Below, one piece after another: positions 47,530-59,771 of a DNA stretch of 64,000 bases (the stretch's first letter is position 1; every line of letters starts with the position of its first letter). The position numbers were made by a program, and so were the translations under genes. Source of the DNA: Symsagittifera roscoffensis (lineage: Eukaryota > Xenacoelomorpha > Acoela > Convolutidae); NCBI RefSeq assembly GCF_963678635.1, contig NC_087062.1, forward strand, positions 5,630,193 through 5,694,192, given 5' to 3'. The notes under the pieces are model-generated. The model was not told the DNA's origin. It saw only the letters and a list, made by a program, of their open reading frames with translations, and did no database searches.

Positions 47530-50500
47530 TCAGTTGTTCATTCTGATAATAGAGCCGATTTTTTGTCTCTTTCCATCAGCACTTGCTGTATTTCTTTTAA
47601 ATTCTTCGTTTCGAATTTTCCAGTTTAATTTTGAAATCATTCGTTGTTTTAGAGTTCATGTCTTCACTTGGCAGTGCGTTTCAGTCTCTCGCTGCTCGAA
47701 ATGTAAAGTAATGTTTCCGTACTTCTAGACTGACCTTCTTCAATAAAACTTTGCTGACGTTTATACTGGTGTCTCGTTTGTTTAGGTCAAACAATTCTTT
47801 TGCCGCTTTCGGATCATAGAGGTAGTACCCAATCTTGAACATTTCAATTATTGTTCCTCGTCTTCTACGGTACTCAAGAGACAGTAGATCTAGTTTTCGT
47901 AATCGCTTGTTATATCTAAAATCCTGTAATCCAATAACCTTTCATGCTGCTCGTCGTTGAACATTTTCTGTCAATGTTACATATTTCTTCAATCGCGGAT
48001 GGCATACTTGGTTACAATACTCAAGATGAGGTTGAATGAGACCCTTGCATATTTTCAGAAACCAGGCTTGTGTTTCTTTTAAAAGTCTTCTTGAAAATGG
48101 CAATAATTGAGCTGACCTTTTTAATTTTTTGAAAATGTGCGACTCAAATGAAAACTTACTATCAATTGTAACTCCCAGATCCTTCTCTCCCTTCACCTTC
48201 TCGAATTGCTTCCCATTTTGCCAATAACTTCTTGCAGTATGATCAGAAATAGCATGCGAGATAGTCATTTGGACTGGACACACTTGTCCTCGTTGAATTT
48301 TAGCAGACTGTTGTCCAGGGATTGCAATATATTGAATGATCAGATATTGAATATTGAGACGATGTCAATATTGAATTTTTAATTTTGAGATATTGAAGGC
48401 TAGATATTGATATTGATATTGAGAAAAACGGATTTTGTATCATTACTTGAAACTGGACGTTTTAACACATACACATAAAACAAATGGTGATAAAAAGTTT
48501 CTGAAATGTGAAAGAGCCTCTTTCAAAGAGGTATTACATGAACACTGATTATAAATCAAAGAAGGCCTTATTCTTATTTAAAAACACATTGCGACAATGC
48601 CGTTCCACGCTAAGCCTGTTTTGTAAATATGTCTTGGAAAGACGGCAAAATGAAAACAGCCGCTCCGCGTCAGCACTTGCGGGTCTAAAATTTTTCATGA
48701 ACTGCTGAATGTTGAAATCGGCCTCGTATTCCTCATTTTCAAAGTCTTCAAAGGAAATGCTTTGGTTCACATACGAATGATCGGCATCGTGAGTTCCTGC
48801 TTCTACCGATCGCTGTTGCAGGACTTGCTCCTTGATAATATCGGCGAATGCCCCAGTTCCATTCACTACAGCGCTCGCCACGCTGTTATTTGTTCGCAAA
48901 AGGAATAACATCCTGGTTGACATCGCGGCTGTCCTTAGAGGCATCATAACCGGGACATTTTGTTAGATGCAGACGTAAGCCGCTTGTCCCAGAATTAGGT
49001 GCTTTGCGAAGATCACCGCATTTTTGACACTTTCGCCATTCTGTCTTTTTTCCGTTCACAAACTTAATCAGGAATAGTTTATTAATAGGCAAATCGCTCT
49101 TCTTGTTCACACTAAATTCAACAACATCATCAGGCATTTCTGTAAAAAAAAAAACCAAAAGAAATTCAAGATAACTCAATGGACTGACTAAGTCAAACAG
49201 TCAAACAGTCAACTCAACTCACTCAAGCATTAAAATTAAACAAATTAAACAAAAAAAATTACATTGCAAAAAAAACTAAACAAATTTAATTATATATTTC
49301 GAAATTCAATATTGAATTTGATCTCTGGTATCTTAAAATAGTGATAATATTGAGATATTGAGCTTTTAGATATTGATATTGATATTGATATTGAAATTTC
49401 ATCCTATTTGATATTGATATTGATATTGAATGGAAGATATTGATATTGAGCTCAATATATTGATATTGTATTGAAATCCCTGCTGTTGTCTGACCACTCT
49501 TCGCGGTTCTTAAGATCTTTTTGCAGTGTTTTGTTGTCCATGTCGTTATTTATCTCTTTAAGTAGTTTGGCATCATTTTAAATAAATACATCTTCGACTT
49601 GGCTGAGGTTGTCATAGAGTTTATGTATATGAAAAACAAGATCAGTCCAAGGTCGGGTCCCTGTGGGATACCACTTATCACCGTTTTCCATTCTGACTTT
49701 GTGTCGTTTATTAACCCTCTTAGTCGTTTGTTTGAAACAAAATCGCTGATTTAATTTAATTTTTTCCCGATCGATGTAAAATTCCTCTTAACCTTCTATG
49801 TGGGGTCGAGTCGAACGCTTTTTTGAAATCCAAGTAGATTACATCCAATTCTTTTCGACTACATCCAATTCAATAGTGGTACATACTTCTCTGTAACATT
49901 TGTTTGACGTTGTTGCAGGTTTTCCATACCTTATTCACGTCATTTGCATATTCGATCTCGATGTTTAACAACTCTTTTCGCCTTCCTTTATAATCATAAT
50001 CACCTTCGGCGAAATTACACCAGGTTTGGCTTTTGATATTGACCCGGCTTATGGGTAGTTCTGCTTCAATGATAACATAATGACTGTGACCCAAAGGTGG
50101 TTTGAACATTGATTTGAAATCACTGAGCCCGACATCAGTTATAATGATGTCAAGAAGTGAATGGTTGTCTCCAGCAATGAGGCGAGTTGATTCGATAATA
50201 GGATGAATTAGGAAAGCATCTCGTGCGGTTTTCAAGAATCTAAACTCTTTGCTGTCGCCGTTCTTAGTTGTACTCATTTCTTCCCAGTTTATTACTGGTA
50301 GATTTGTATATCCCATTATTACAGTGATGTTCTTGGCATCTTTTTCGCAGATGTCCAAGATTAGTCGATTCAACAAAATGTTACTCAAGTTTGGGCTCCA
50401 ATACAATATGGCCAGACAGATCATTTTTCTGTCAATGGAAATGTCGCTTATGAAAACTTCTTGGTATTCTGTCGTTTGTTGTCCGATTGAGTAGTCTTTT

Positions 50501-50530
50501 TTTTTATTTAGATCCAAATTCCGCGTCCGT
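47530..50530 (-). pseudogene. Degenerate LINE (non-LTR retrotransposon) ORF2, split by a hAT element
   Basis: The minus strand contains, from 5' to 3', an endonuclease remnant (49870-50517: IMGYTNLPVINWEE, LDIIITD, LGHSHYVI) of the APE-type family. A scrap with KAFDSTPHRRL (about 49800) follows, then RT block pieces (about 49650: GIPQGP). After the hAT insertion comes the C-terminal region (47942-48283: KDLGVTIDSKFSFESHI, LIQPHLEYCNQVCHP) and the tail (SLEYRRRRG, LFDLNK) down to about 47530. Much of the RT palm between endonuclease and thumb is missing and there are several stops. CR1/jockey-like by general resemblance. Not functional. Confidence 0.75.
48316..49482 (-). mobile_element. Internally deleted hAT transposon with BED finger and hATC remnants
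   Basis: This 1,167-bp element starts CAGGGATTGCAATATATTGA and ends TTGTATTGAAATCCCTG, giving inverted termini CAGGGATT(G/T)CAATA. It is flanked by a perfect 8-bp duplication CTGTTGTC (48308-48315 and 49483-49490). Subterminal DNA is rich in GATATTGATATTGA repeats. On the minus strand, 48886-49179 encodes a BED-type zinc finger (CQKCGD...HLTKCPGY). The overlapping ORF 48549-48947, in another frame, ends with a hAT C-terminal dimerisation region (RPASADAERLFSFCRLSKTY, NRLS). The DDE catalytic core is absent between them, so the copy is non-autonomous. It inserted into the LINE described above and is therefore younger. Confidence 0.9.
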
Positions 50531-51620
50531 TATCATTTGGGCTCATATTTACTGACTCAATATTGTAATTTTTAATTTTGTGCCAAACAGGGTTCCAGTT
50601 GATGTTCAAAAATTTGGCTTCGCTTCTACCAGCTCGATTAAATCTGGTGGGTTGTCTTTTTCTTCGATCAATTTTATCAATTTCTGATGGTTCGCTTGTA
50701 TTAAGTTCTCAGCGTTCGTGTACCAGCTTTCAACGTTCCTGATTTTCCGTTTTTCTTATGACTTTTATTTTCTGCAAACCTCGGACCAGATGCATGATGT
50801 TCCTTTTCCTGATCGTTTAACTTTTTTGCTTCGTTAACCATCTTTCGTACTTCTTCCTTTTCTTTAAGACTTCTGTCAGGACTGATTCTGAGACTTCTGA
50901 TTTCAGTTGTTACATGTTTCATTTTGGTAGGTTTCGATTTAGTTCGACAACCTCTTATTCCTTGTTGAAGGAAACCAGGAGTTGCCTGTTGGTAGTTTCG
51001 TCAGTTTTTCTAACTAATCGAACAGTTTTTACAATTTGTTTTTCTGTCATATCAATGCTTCATGGAAAGTTCCTAACTAACTGATCCTCTTCGTTCTTTT
51101 TCGCTACGACATCAATTGCCATACTTTTTTTGCTTTGTAAATGATAATATTTTTCTTTCTCTATTTCTGTTCGGCTTCTTCTCTCTGTTGCTCCTCTGTT
51201 GCTTCGATTAAGACTTCTTTTATAGACTTGACTTTCCGATTTGTTACTTCCTTCAAAGCTACTGTATTTTTGTCAAATTTTCTTTGACGTGGTCTGGCAA
51301 TGAACTTATGCATGTCCATCATCATTGGAAAGTATCATCATTTTGTCGAGATCTTCTCTTAATTTATTGAAGTAATGTTTTCAGACTCTTGATCTTCGTT
51401 AATCAATTCTTTGACAACTTTACTGCAATCGGTGCAGCAACAAAATACAGCTGGTTGGCACATGTACTGGTAAGCCGCACCAGGCATCCTGAGGCATTTC
51501 GCACACTTTATCGCTTGGGTTTCCGTAGATAACCTTGCACTGTTTACATTCCCAAGGTTCAACGGAGTCGCTCACTGATGCCGTGCCTTTACGGCGACAG
51601 GGTTTAGTGGGCATTATAAA
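50531..51620 (-). pseudogene. LINE ORF1-like remnants with a PHD-type zinc finger
   Basis: ORF 50701-50922 is a basic, Lys-rich coiled segment (RSLKEKEEVRKMVNEAKKLN). ORFs 51359-51562 and 51420-51614 overlap in two frames and together carry spaced Cys pairs (ECKQC in one, IKCAKC and CCCTDC in the other), as in the PHD fingers of CR1-type ORF1 proteins; a frameshift separates the halves. Position directly upstream of the endonuclease remnant supports ORF1 of the same element. Confidence 0.5.
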
Positions 51621-52174
51621 ACTAACTTCGCTGCTCCGAGGTTATTAAACATCAGAAGCTTCAAAAACTAAATAGATGCGCTGTTACTAATTTTCACGCC
51701 TCCTCGAAGAAACTCGCTTCGTACCTTCGAGATAACCAAACCTGGGATTTTACAAAAGCAAGTCTTTTTGAAGAAACAACCATGTACTCCACTCCTACAA
51801 ACTTACTTCGCCGCTCCAAGATAATTAAACCTCAGGAGCTACAAAAGCAAGTTAAAGAAAACAATTTTTTTTAAATTGAACTGAAACGAACTTTCTAATT
51901 TTCTGGTTTTTTGATTTCCTCTTTAACTTCTAATTTTCGTCTCCCTCTTGACTTCCTTTTTTTGATTTCATCTCTTTTTACGAGTCCTCGTTTTTGAGCG
52001 TTCCTTCAAAACGAGTCTGTGAAGTTTGTTTTTGTTTCGTAGAACAGTCCGCAAGAAAGGCAGATGAGGGGTGTATTCTCTGTATCTCGTTGAGGACTAG
52101 ACTAACTTTACTCTTACGTTGTCATACGTGTTTTCGCACGTTGATTAACATTAGAGTTTTCGTAATCATTTCTA

Positions 52175-52531
52175 TTAAACTTTCGAAGACCCTGGGGTTC
52201 CTCTTCTACGTACAAACCAAATTGCTCGTATTCGCAAATTGAATGGCTTAAGGATTCTAAGCAGACCTCTGATTGAGCAGGCTCTGTAATTGCTGCTCCG
52301 ATGGGGGTGGATACTGTTGTTTATCACGTCGTGCCAGATGACAAGCTCCCACTCTTTTGGCAGGCTTCCTCGGGTTAGAAGTAGTTGTAATATTTTCAGT
52401 CGATTTTTGTTATTGGGATTGAAGCCGAGGCCGGGGTCAGTAAACGATCTTCCTTTTAACCCGCTTCGAAAGAAATGAGTGGCAACTCTTATAGCTCGGG
52501 GTAATGATGAAGCTCGAATGATATACATCAC
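52175..52531 (-). pseudogene. Retroelement-like ORF fragment of unknown function
   Basis: This 118-codon ORF contains DPGLGFNPNNKNRLKIL and KEWELVIWHDVINNSIHPH. I associate such sequence with ORFs next to retroelement genes, but cannot name the family. It is bounded by stops and has no intact start context. It may be the 5'-most remnant of the 47.5-52.5 kb LINE or a separate element. Confidence 0.35.
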
Positions 52532-52599
52532 CAGAGGTAATCTTCATCCGCCCAAAGCTAAAGGCGGCCGGGACTTATATTGTGGACTTTATTCGTATC

Positions 52600-53640
52600 G
52601 TGGACATTTTTTGACTACTGATTGAAATCAAATTTTCGTGCCTCTAGCTCAAATCATCTAAAATTACACTGTTTGGTCAAAGAAAAGGGACATCTATTTA
52701 ATAAGATTATCTCAACAATTGGGCTAAATTGTTGCTCGTATTCGTTGTTATGCTCTAGTTTTAACAATTTACGAAGAAAAAACTCAGTCCTAGGGCCGGC
52801 GGCATCCTGAACTTCAACAACTTTAAGTTGGAATTTATATCCATCATCAATCAAAGTTTCGTATTTGCAGTTCCGTGATCTTCTGTCACGGTTGCTGTCG
52901 TTCCAGGGTTACAAACTGATCTCTCGCTTATATCAGATACTTATATTAAGCTGTGCTTATATTCCCTTGGCTCTCTAAATAAAAAAAATTTTCGATAGTT
53001 GTTTTATCATTAAAAGTACCGGGTACACGTTCGCAACATGTATTGTGAGTGTAATTCTCTGCTTAATAGAAATGCCTGTCTAGGTTCCTGGGTACTCCTT
53101 GCTCAAGTCCTTACAGAGCTTATATGGAAAAATGTAAATGCTTTTGTAGTAGGACGCGGTAGGACAAAGTAAACAAATTGAAGCTTCATTTTGAGGTAGT
53201 CACAGTAAGTTACAGTTGTCAGCTTTGATTATAAAGAAAGTTTAAGATTCGATTCTGTTATCATTGAGTAATTGCCAACTGGACATTAAGTTTTTCTGAT
53301 CGTCTCGGGCTTTAAGTTTTTTTTCTTCATCTTCAATATTGCTATTATACGCTGAGCAAGATTAAAGATTTTCTCAGCTTCGTTTATATATGCTTGTCAA
53401 AAATCTTGACAATTGTACACAAGGAATTTCTACGCTTTGTCTTAGTTTCATAGTCGTTATTTAATGATGTTAGTTTTCAGTCATCATGAATTCGCAAATA
53501 AGTTCAGGTTTTAACTTGAATTTCCCTAAAAACTCTTCCGATTCCTAACACTATTCCCATTCTGAAAAAACTGAGCTGGATTATAGTTTATAGCAGGGTT
53601 TATCAGTAAATATAAAAAATGTCCATCATCCGTGGTTAGC
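52600..53640. other. Gene-free stretch
   Basis: No supported coding region. ORFs 52622-52810 and 52654-52854 are mutual antisense shadows without domains. Confidence 0.35.
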
Positions 53641-53668
53641 ACTCCAGTTATGTTTGATAAATATTTAT

Positions 53669-53908
53669 ACAATTAATACGAGTTCCAAATGTCAGTTTGG
53701 CTGCTCAAAAAGTCCTGGGCAGCCTCCAAGTCTCTTTTATCTTATGTTTTTCTCGCTTCTTTGTCTCCAAGTATGTTTTCTCTTTCAACCAGCATGACTA
53801 AGTCTTCTTCGCTTCCTCCTTTATCTGGATGGCAAAGTAAAACGTTTCCAAAATGCTGAAAAACCGTTTCGGCTGCTGCTAGTTCAGGTAACGACAGTGA
53901 GTCGTAAA
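53669..53908 (-). pseudogene. J-domain-like exon fragment with internal stop
   Basis: On the minus strand, after the acceptor-like ATTTTAG at about 53909, the frame reads FYDSLSLPELAAAE, then HFGNVLLCHPDKGGSEEDL and ILGDKEARKT. This matches helix II, the HPDK loop and helix III of DnaJ J-domains. A TAA stop follows where the family has Tyr-Asp, and after it the frame stays open to TDIWNSY and a TAA at about 53669. The fragment has no start codon or partner exon. It could be a decayed DNAJ gene or a J-domain carried by a retroelement, since RT remnants lie next to it on the same strand. Confidence 0.45.
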
Positions 53909-54049
53909 ACTAAAATTTTTCAGGAGGTTAATCTATAATGAGCATCCAGTTTATCAAAAACGTCAATTTTTTTTTGTTTTTTGGCAATTTTTTGCGACAA
54001 GGTCGCCTATAGGGAATCAAAGATTGACTAGTTCATCTTTGGATTTGAT

Positions 54050-56990
54050 TTTTGTTTTTTGATAATTTTTTCGAAATTGACCTAGAATTGTATTGCACTG
54101 CGTACTTTTGATCGGTCCCAGAAGTCATGGCTCACATTTATTTTGTGTTAAGGCTTATGTCACAGTTTTTTTTCGTTTTCAGTATGTTTTGAAGGCCTCG
54201 GAACACTATAATATATTCGTCGGTTAGATTTCCATCGTCCTAAGATCAAACGTTTATTTTGATTTGAAGCTTTTTTGGCGTCTGTACAGTTTCAATTAGC
54301 AGCGTTGAAGCCTCAGAGACACCACCTTGTTCTGTTTTGTCCTCCAACATAATGATTGAAATTAAGTAAAAATAGTTTATGAGTATGTGTACACAACTCC
54401 ACCGGCTCGAAAAAATTGATTCAACATAGTTTGTCTATTCAGCGAAATTATTGCATACTAAAATCTACTTTAAAAAACCTGAGCGCTTTGGTTATCATCA
54501 CACTCTATCAAGTTTCTAAAGGGTATGCGTCAATTTCATCTCCTTCAAAACCACATCCTACCTGAAACCTCCCGAGACTATTTTGTAGTTCTTTGACAGC
54601 CTTGTTTCCCGCGCTTTCAGAAACAATGCGTTTGAGCGTGTTGCCGATGACAATCGGTCGCAAACCTCCTTATAATTCTATGGGTGCGATATAATTTGCT
54701 CCATAAAAAAATGGTCCTAATGTTTCGGGTACATTCCTTTCTCCTATAAAGTTTCGGAGCTAAGCAAACTATATCATGAAAATGCGCCCCGCATTGCTGT
54801 TTGATTTAGTAATAAGAATAAATTCTTTAAAAAACTTGGGGAACAAACTTTCGGGACAGGCTCCCGAACCACTTGAAAAAGAAAAAATTGCTTTTTACAC
54901 CTCGAAATCAAATACAAAGATCTAGTATTCCGAGTTTGAGGCTATTATAACAGCTCATTTTGGGTGCTTGGATACCAATTTTTTAAAGTTAGGAAAAGGT
55001 GCAATCTTCTTATCTGAAGCGCTCATCGTTATTCTACACTTACATTTACCTCATCGAGCTTGCTGCTGATGCGCCTCTTTTTCTCTGCTCAAGATGCTTC
55101 TGTGCGGGCTTGATTTTTAGTGAAAGTGTTTAGTCAGTAAAAATGTTCTTTCTTGTTTTATTTTATTAGAGAGCTCATGGCTGTCTCCTGTTATCGCGCT
55201 TTTTTGGGTTGTTATGAAAGAAAAAAAACTTCAGAAAAGCTGTCAAACACATTTTTACAATGTAGAAAATTTATTTCAAATTAACCGAAATACTTTCTGC
55301 TAAGGGTAAACTCTTGAAAACTCGAATAGTTGAAATCGCTGTATTTATCTAATTTTTGGAACTTGTAAATACTAAACCAAGTCTCGATGACAGAATTTGC
55401 ATTAACACACATAGGACATTGGAATCCCTGGATTATTTTAGAGTCGCTAGGAGTTAAATTTGCACAGTTTAAATGGTACCAATTAGAATAAAAATCTCAC
55501 CTGTTCCAAAATAAAACTCTGAAGCTCTTGAGCATTTTTTGCTTGTACACTCCTTGATGTTTTTCATCATCTTGACTGTGCAAGAATTAATAGTTCATGC
55601 TTGGATAGGATTTTTTGGACCATATTTTTGAAAGTGACCAATGATTGTATTGTGTTGCGTCCTTTTGGTCGGTCCTAGAAATCATCGCTCATATTTTTCT
55701 GTGTTAAGTCTTGAGCCACAGTTTTTTCCAATTTCAATTGTTTGAGGTCTCGGAACATTATATAATATTCTACGGCTAGAATTCTATCGTCTAAAAATCA
55801 AACGTTTAATTTGGTTTGAAGCTTTTTTAAGCGCCTGTACAGTTTGAGCAAACAGCGGTGAAACCTTAGGGTCTCTACACTTTTGTGTTTCGTCCTCCAA
55901 ATTAATGGTTGATTTTCCGAAAGAAAAGTAGGTGATTTTGTTTGTACAACTCCGAGCTTTTCGAAAAAAAGTGATTTAACATAGTTGGTCTATCCAGCGG
56001 TTTAGCGAGAGCTTTTTTGCCAGGGGTTTTCAGAAACAATGCGTCTGAGCGTGTTGACGATGACAATCGGTCGCAAACCTTCATACATTTCTATGAGGCG
56101 ATTTGTTTTGCTCCACGAAAAAAAAGGTCTTAATGGTTCGGGCAGGTTATTTTTTCCTATAAAGATAAGGAGCTTTGCAAGCCATTTCTTGAAATTGAGC
56201 CCCGTATTGCCATTCGATTTATTTATAAGAATTTTTTATTTTAAAGATTGGGTAACAATCATTCTTTGGACCGACTCCCGATCATTTGGAAAAGACACAA
56301 TTGCTTTGTATATACGAATTCAGTTACAGAAAGCAAATTTCCGTGTTTGAGGAAGTTATAACAGCTCTTTTTGTGTGCTAGGATACCAATTATAGTCAGG
56401 ACAAAAATTGCTATCTTTTCATCTGAAGCGGTCAACTTTACTCCCCATTTTGCATTTACATAATCGAGCTTGCTTCTGATTGGCATTTTTTTCTCTGCCC
56501 AAGATGAGTTTGGGCGGGCTTGACTTTCAGTGAAGGTGTTTAAGCAGTGAAAGAGATTGGCTCTTGTTTTCTATTAGAGCTCATAGCTGTCGCTTGTTTA
56601 TGCCATTTTTTGGGTGTTCTAGAAAAAAAATTTCAGAAAAGCCTGCTAATGAAAAAAACTTTGTTCAATTTATCCGAATACTTTCTTCTAATGGAATACT
56701 CGATTCTTTAGATTCTTTCTTGAATACTCGAGCATTTCATATGGTTGTGTTTACCTAATTTTCTAGCACTTGTAAGTACCAAATGAAGCCTTGTTGACAG
56801 ATTTTGCATTAACGCACATAGGAAATTGGAACCATTGGATCTTCTTAGATCCGTTAAGAGCTATATTTTCCTAATTGATTGGTATCAATTAGAACAAAAT
56901 CCCACCTAATCCAACAATAAAGACCTGAAGATTTTAAGCCTTCTTTGCTTGTACACTCCTTCATGTTTTTCATCACATAGGACTGCTTGG
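54050..56990 (-). pseudogene. Diverged tandem duplication (2 x ~1.45 kb) with reverse transcriptase remnants
   Basis: Copy A (about 54050-55560) and copy B (about 55560-56990) align in order: CGGAACA.TATAATAT, ATCAAACGTTTA, CAGAAACAATGCGT at 54619 and 56030, and TTAGAGAGCTCATGGCTGTC against ATTAGAGCTCATAGCTGTCG. The offset is 1,552 bp on the left and 1,411 bp on the right because copy B lacks about 140 bp. On the minus strand both copies read an RT block (GGLRPIVIGNTLKRIVSE in A; a similar block in B), and copy A continues KAVKELQNSLGRFQVG. Many stops. It is a dead non-LTR-type element that was duplicated after insertion or inserted twice. Confidence 0.6.
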
Positions 56991-58546
56991 CCTAAGAATG
57001 AAAATAATATGTTAAAAACAGGGTTGAGTTTTATAGATGATGAAAATCTTATGAAAGGAATAAGTTAAGGAAAAAAGTTCTTCAAAACTTGCAGAAAAGG
57101 AAGAATCTCACCCAAACTCAGAAGTTCCAGCGGCCCGCTAGCAGAATCCCAAGGCCAGGAAATCCTTCCCCCAGACCAGAGACCTACTTGACAGACCTGT
57201 CTGTAAAATACTTCAAAGGGCGCTCGACAAACACGCATAAATATCAAAAAATCACTTCTCAACAAGTTCATATCAACAATGAGGCTGAATGCAATTTTTG
57301 CAAAGTTGCAATCACAACTGTAATCAAGTCAAGTTTAAATAAAACCGGAGTCTTTACTACAATAAAGAAAGTATATTGATCAACATTTTCTTTACTACTT
57401 GACTGGGAGAGAGGCTATAAAAGAAAGTTTCCAAAAAACATGCAATCATTTTTGAAGATGATTTTAGGGCTTGCTATATTATATGCTACCCTTAATTGTT
57501 AGGTTTCTCTTTCTTGCTTATCAAATTAAATCAGAAAGTTATAAATTATCTTTGTAACCAAAATTATTACACTAGTCATTCATCATTTCACGCAGTCAAA
57601 AATTTATTGAAATTTCATAAATTGCGGAAAAGTCAAAATGGAATGTTAACAAAAGAAAATTGGAGAACAGATGGTTAAAAAGCAAACCAAGCAAAATCAA
57701 GAATTATAAGGATTTGAGTAGGCTTATGATATCAAGTTCTGAGCGTTAATTTTTTGAGCGCATCTTGAGCCGACAGAAGTTTCGTTTGATGAAAATTGCA
57801 ACTCGAAGATTTAGCCCGCCTAAAGCACACGGAAGCCTGAGCTTCAGCTCTATTATTGCCCTTGAAGCGAGCTTTACTAGGATTGACTTCAGAGCATTTG
57901 CTCTATGGATTTTCACCCTTTCGTAGTCCAGAGTTTGTCTCAGTTTGATATCTTTAATGCAGTTTCAATATCGGCTTAATTGTTTCCGTTTGCAATTGCT
58001 GGCTGCATTGAACATATTCATGAAGTAATTTTCATATATGTTGGTCAGAGTCACTTTTTCCGATCTAGGAATGAACGTTGAGCAGGCGGAAACGAGACAG
58101 TTGCAGAGATCATTCTTTTGTCTAAAACAGTTGTCATCTCTTCTTTGCAATCTACTTTTATGATTTTTGAAAATCACTTCTTGATAACTTTTGGATGATT
58201 TTGCAGGATTTGGGGGAATTTTGATCCGTCTTTACATTGTAATGATTTTCGAGCAGGGCTAAGAGTACTATTAAATTGTACCTTTCAATGTATTGGTTCA
58301 GAGGGAAAAAATTGATGTCCAAAAATTTTCAGTTTAATTTTTACTATAATGTGACTATGTAGATATCCCGTTTGCCATGAACTTTTAGGCCGAATAAAGT
58401 TTTTTATCGAAATTTCTAAGCAGGAGAATTAAAGGAAAATACACAAAATCATAGTTTGCAAAAGTGTAAATTACATGAGCAAACCGCAAAGAAATCCAAT
58501 TCTAGCGAAATTTGTATCTTCCGTAAAAAATTGAATGGTTTGAAAG
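56991..58546. other. Gene-free stretch before the second gap
   Basis: Several ORFs of 60-96 codons (57089-57379, 57496-57678, 57965-58177) have no domain. The minus strand around 57790-57890 reads KVKIHRANAL and ASRAIIELKLRLP, possibly more retroelement debris, which I cannot place. Confidence 0.3.
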
Positions 58547-58746
58547 NNNNNNNNNNNNNNNNNNNNNNNNNNNNNNNNNNNNNNNNNNNNNNNNNNNNNN
58601 NNNNNNNNNNNNNNNNNNNNNNNNNNNNNNNNNNNNNNNNNNNNNNNNNNNNNNNNNNNNNNNNNNNNNNNNNNNNNNNNNNNNNNNNNNNNNNNNNNNN
58701 NNNNNNNNNNNNNNNNNNNNNNNNNNNNNNNNNNNNNNNNNNNNNN
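58547..58746. other. Assembly gap of 200 N
   Basis: Exactly 200 unknown bases. Right of the gap the sequence is inside a retroelement integrase; left of it is AT-rich debris. The join may be a scaffolding estimate. Confidence 0.99.
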
Positions 58747-59366
58747 CAACACTGGAGTTAGTCCACATATGATGTTAACCGGACACGAAAAGTCTTTGCC
58801 CTTGAATTTCTTTTACCCAGAGTATGAAGGAAAGAAAACATCACCACAATTCTATAGAAGGGATGTGATTAGACGTCAGTAAGAACTAAACGACTTGTGT
58901 AGACGGAACACTCAGCAGGCACAGGCAAGGCAGAGGGAAAAAAGCAGCTAGTGCAAAAGCTTACTCGATGGGAGACTACGTATGGGTAATTCAAAACGTT
59001 ATACCACCGAAAGGAACGGAAAAAATTTCTAAAAAAGTGGAGGGGACCCTTCATGATTACCGAAGTGCACCAGTAGGGACGTTTTGTAGACTGAGTACCA
59101 GCCGAGCCGCTCACTACGAAAACATTTAGCCACACAACCCATCGACAGAAGACTGGTGTATACCTGCAGACATGGAAGAGGGGGATTATCTGATGATGGA
59201 CCCTCTCTGTTAGGTCAAAGAGAAGGGCACCAGGGAAGAGAATGATAAGAAAGAGGTCGTAGAGGAAGAGTCAAGTCCACCGCTGGACCTGGATCCCAAC
59301 GAGTTGATTGAAGCAGATGAAGAAACCTTACCCTACGCAGAAAAGGACTAGCAAGACCCCGGACAG
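58747..59366 (+). pseudogene. Retroelement integrase C-terminal region, broken
   Basis: From the gap edge the frame reads NTGVSPHMMLTGHEKSLPLN (tail of an integrase core, TG.SP..L..G motif) and YPEYEGKKTSPQFYRRDVI. It then gives SMGDYVWVIQN and WRGPF in shifted frames, the C-terminal GPY/F-type domain of Ty3/gypsy-class or retrovirus-like integrases. At least two frameshifts and several stops (near 58880, 59120 and 59210) inactivate it. Pol upstream of this is missing in the gap. Base composition is clearly richer in G+C than the host DNA to the left. Confidence 0.75.
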
Positions 59367-59771
59367 ATGGAGGTCCCCAAGATTTTGGAACCAGATCTTC
59401 CGTTTACCATACAGACTCGACAGAGTGACAGGACAAGACTCACGAAAAAATACAATCCTTACGGAGATGACTTCGTAGTAGACAGAATGAATTTGAAGAA
59501 GATAGTGGAAGAAGTGGTGGGTCTAGAAGAAAAAACCGTGTCGCAAGAAATCGACATAGTCGACGACCGCGACGAGGAGTGGATCGATGAGCAGTCCAAG
59601 CCCGAGGTAGAATTCGACGACGAGCAACAGCAATACTATGAACAAGACTTGACGAATCTGCGTGTCTTGGAATGGCTGAACAAAATGACGTCGGACCCAA
59701 AGGAAACCAGTGTCACGATTCAAGATGTAGACCGTGAGAGCATGAAACACATAAAAAACCGAAAGGGATGA
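59367..59771 (+). pseudogene. Acidic C-terminal tail of the pol-like polyprotein
   Basis: A 134-codon open segment, in frame with the integrase tail apart from stops. It contains KKYNPYGDDFVVDRM, then a strongly acidic stretch (DIVDDRDEEWIDEQSKPEVE) and a Gln/Tyr run. The KYNPYGDDFVV-type block at the end of gypsy polyproteins is familiar to me but has no assigned function. A TAG at 59350 separates it from the integrase part. Confidence 0.55.
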
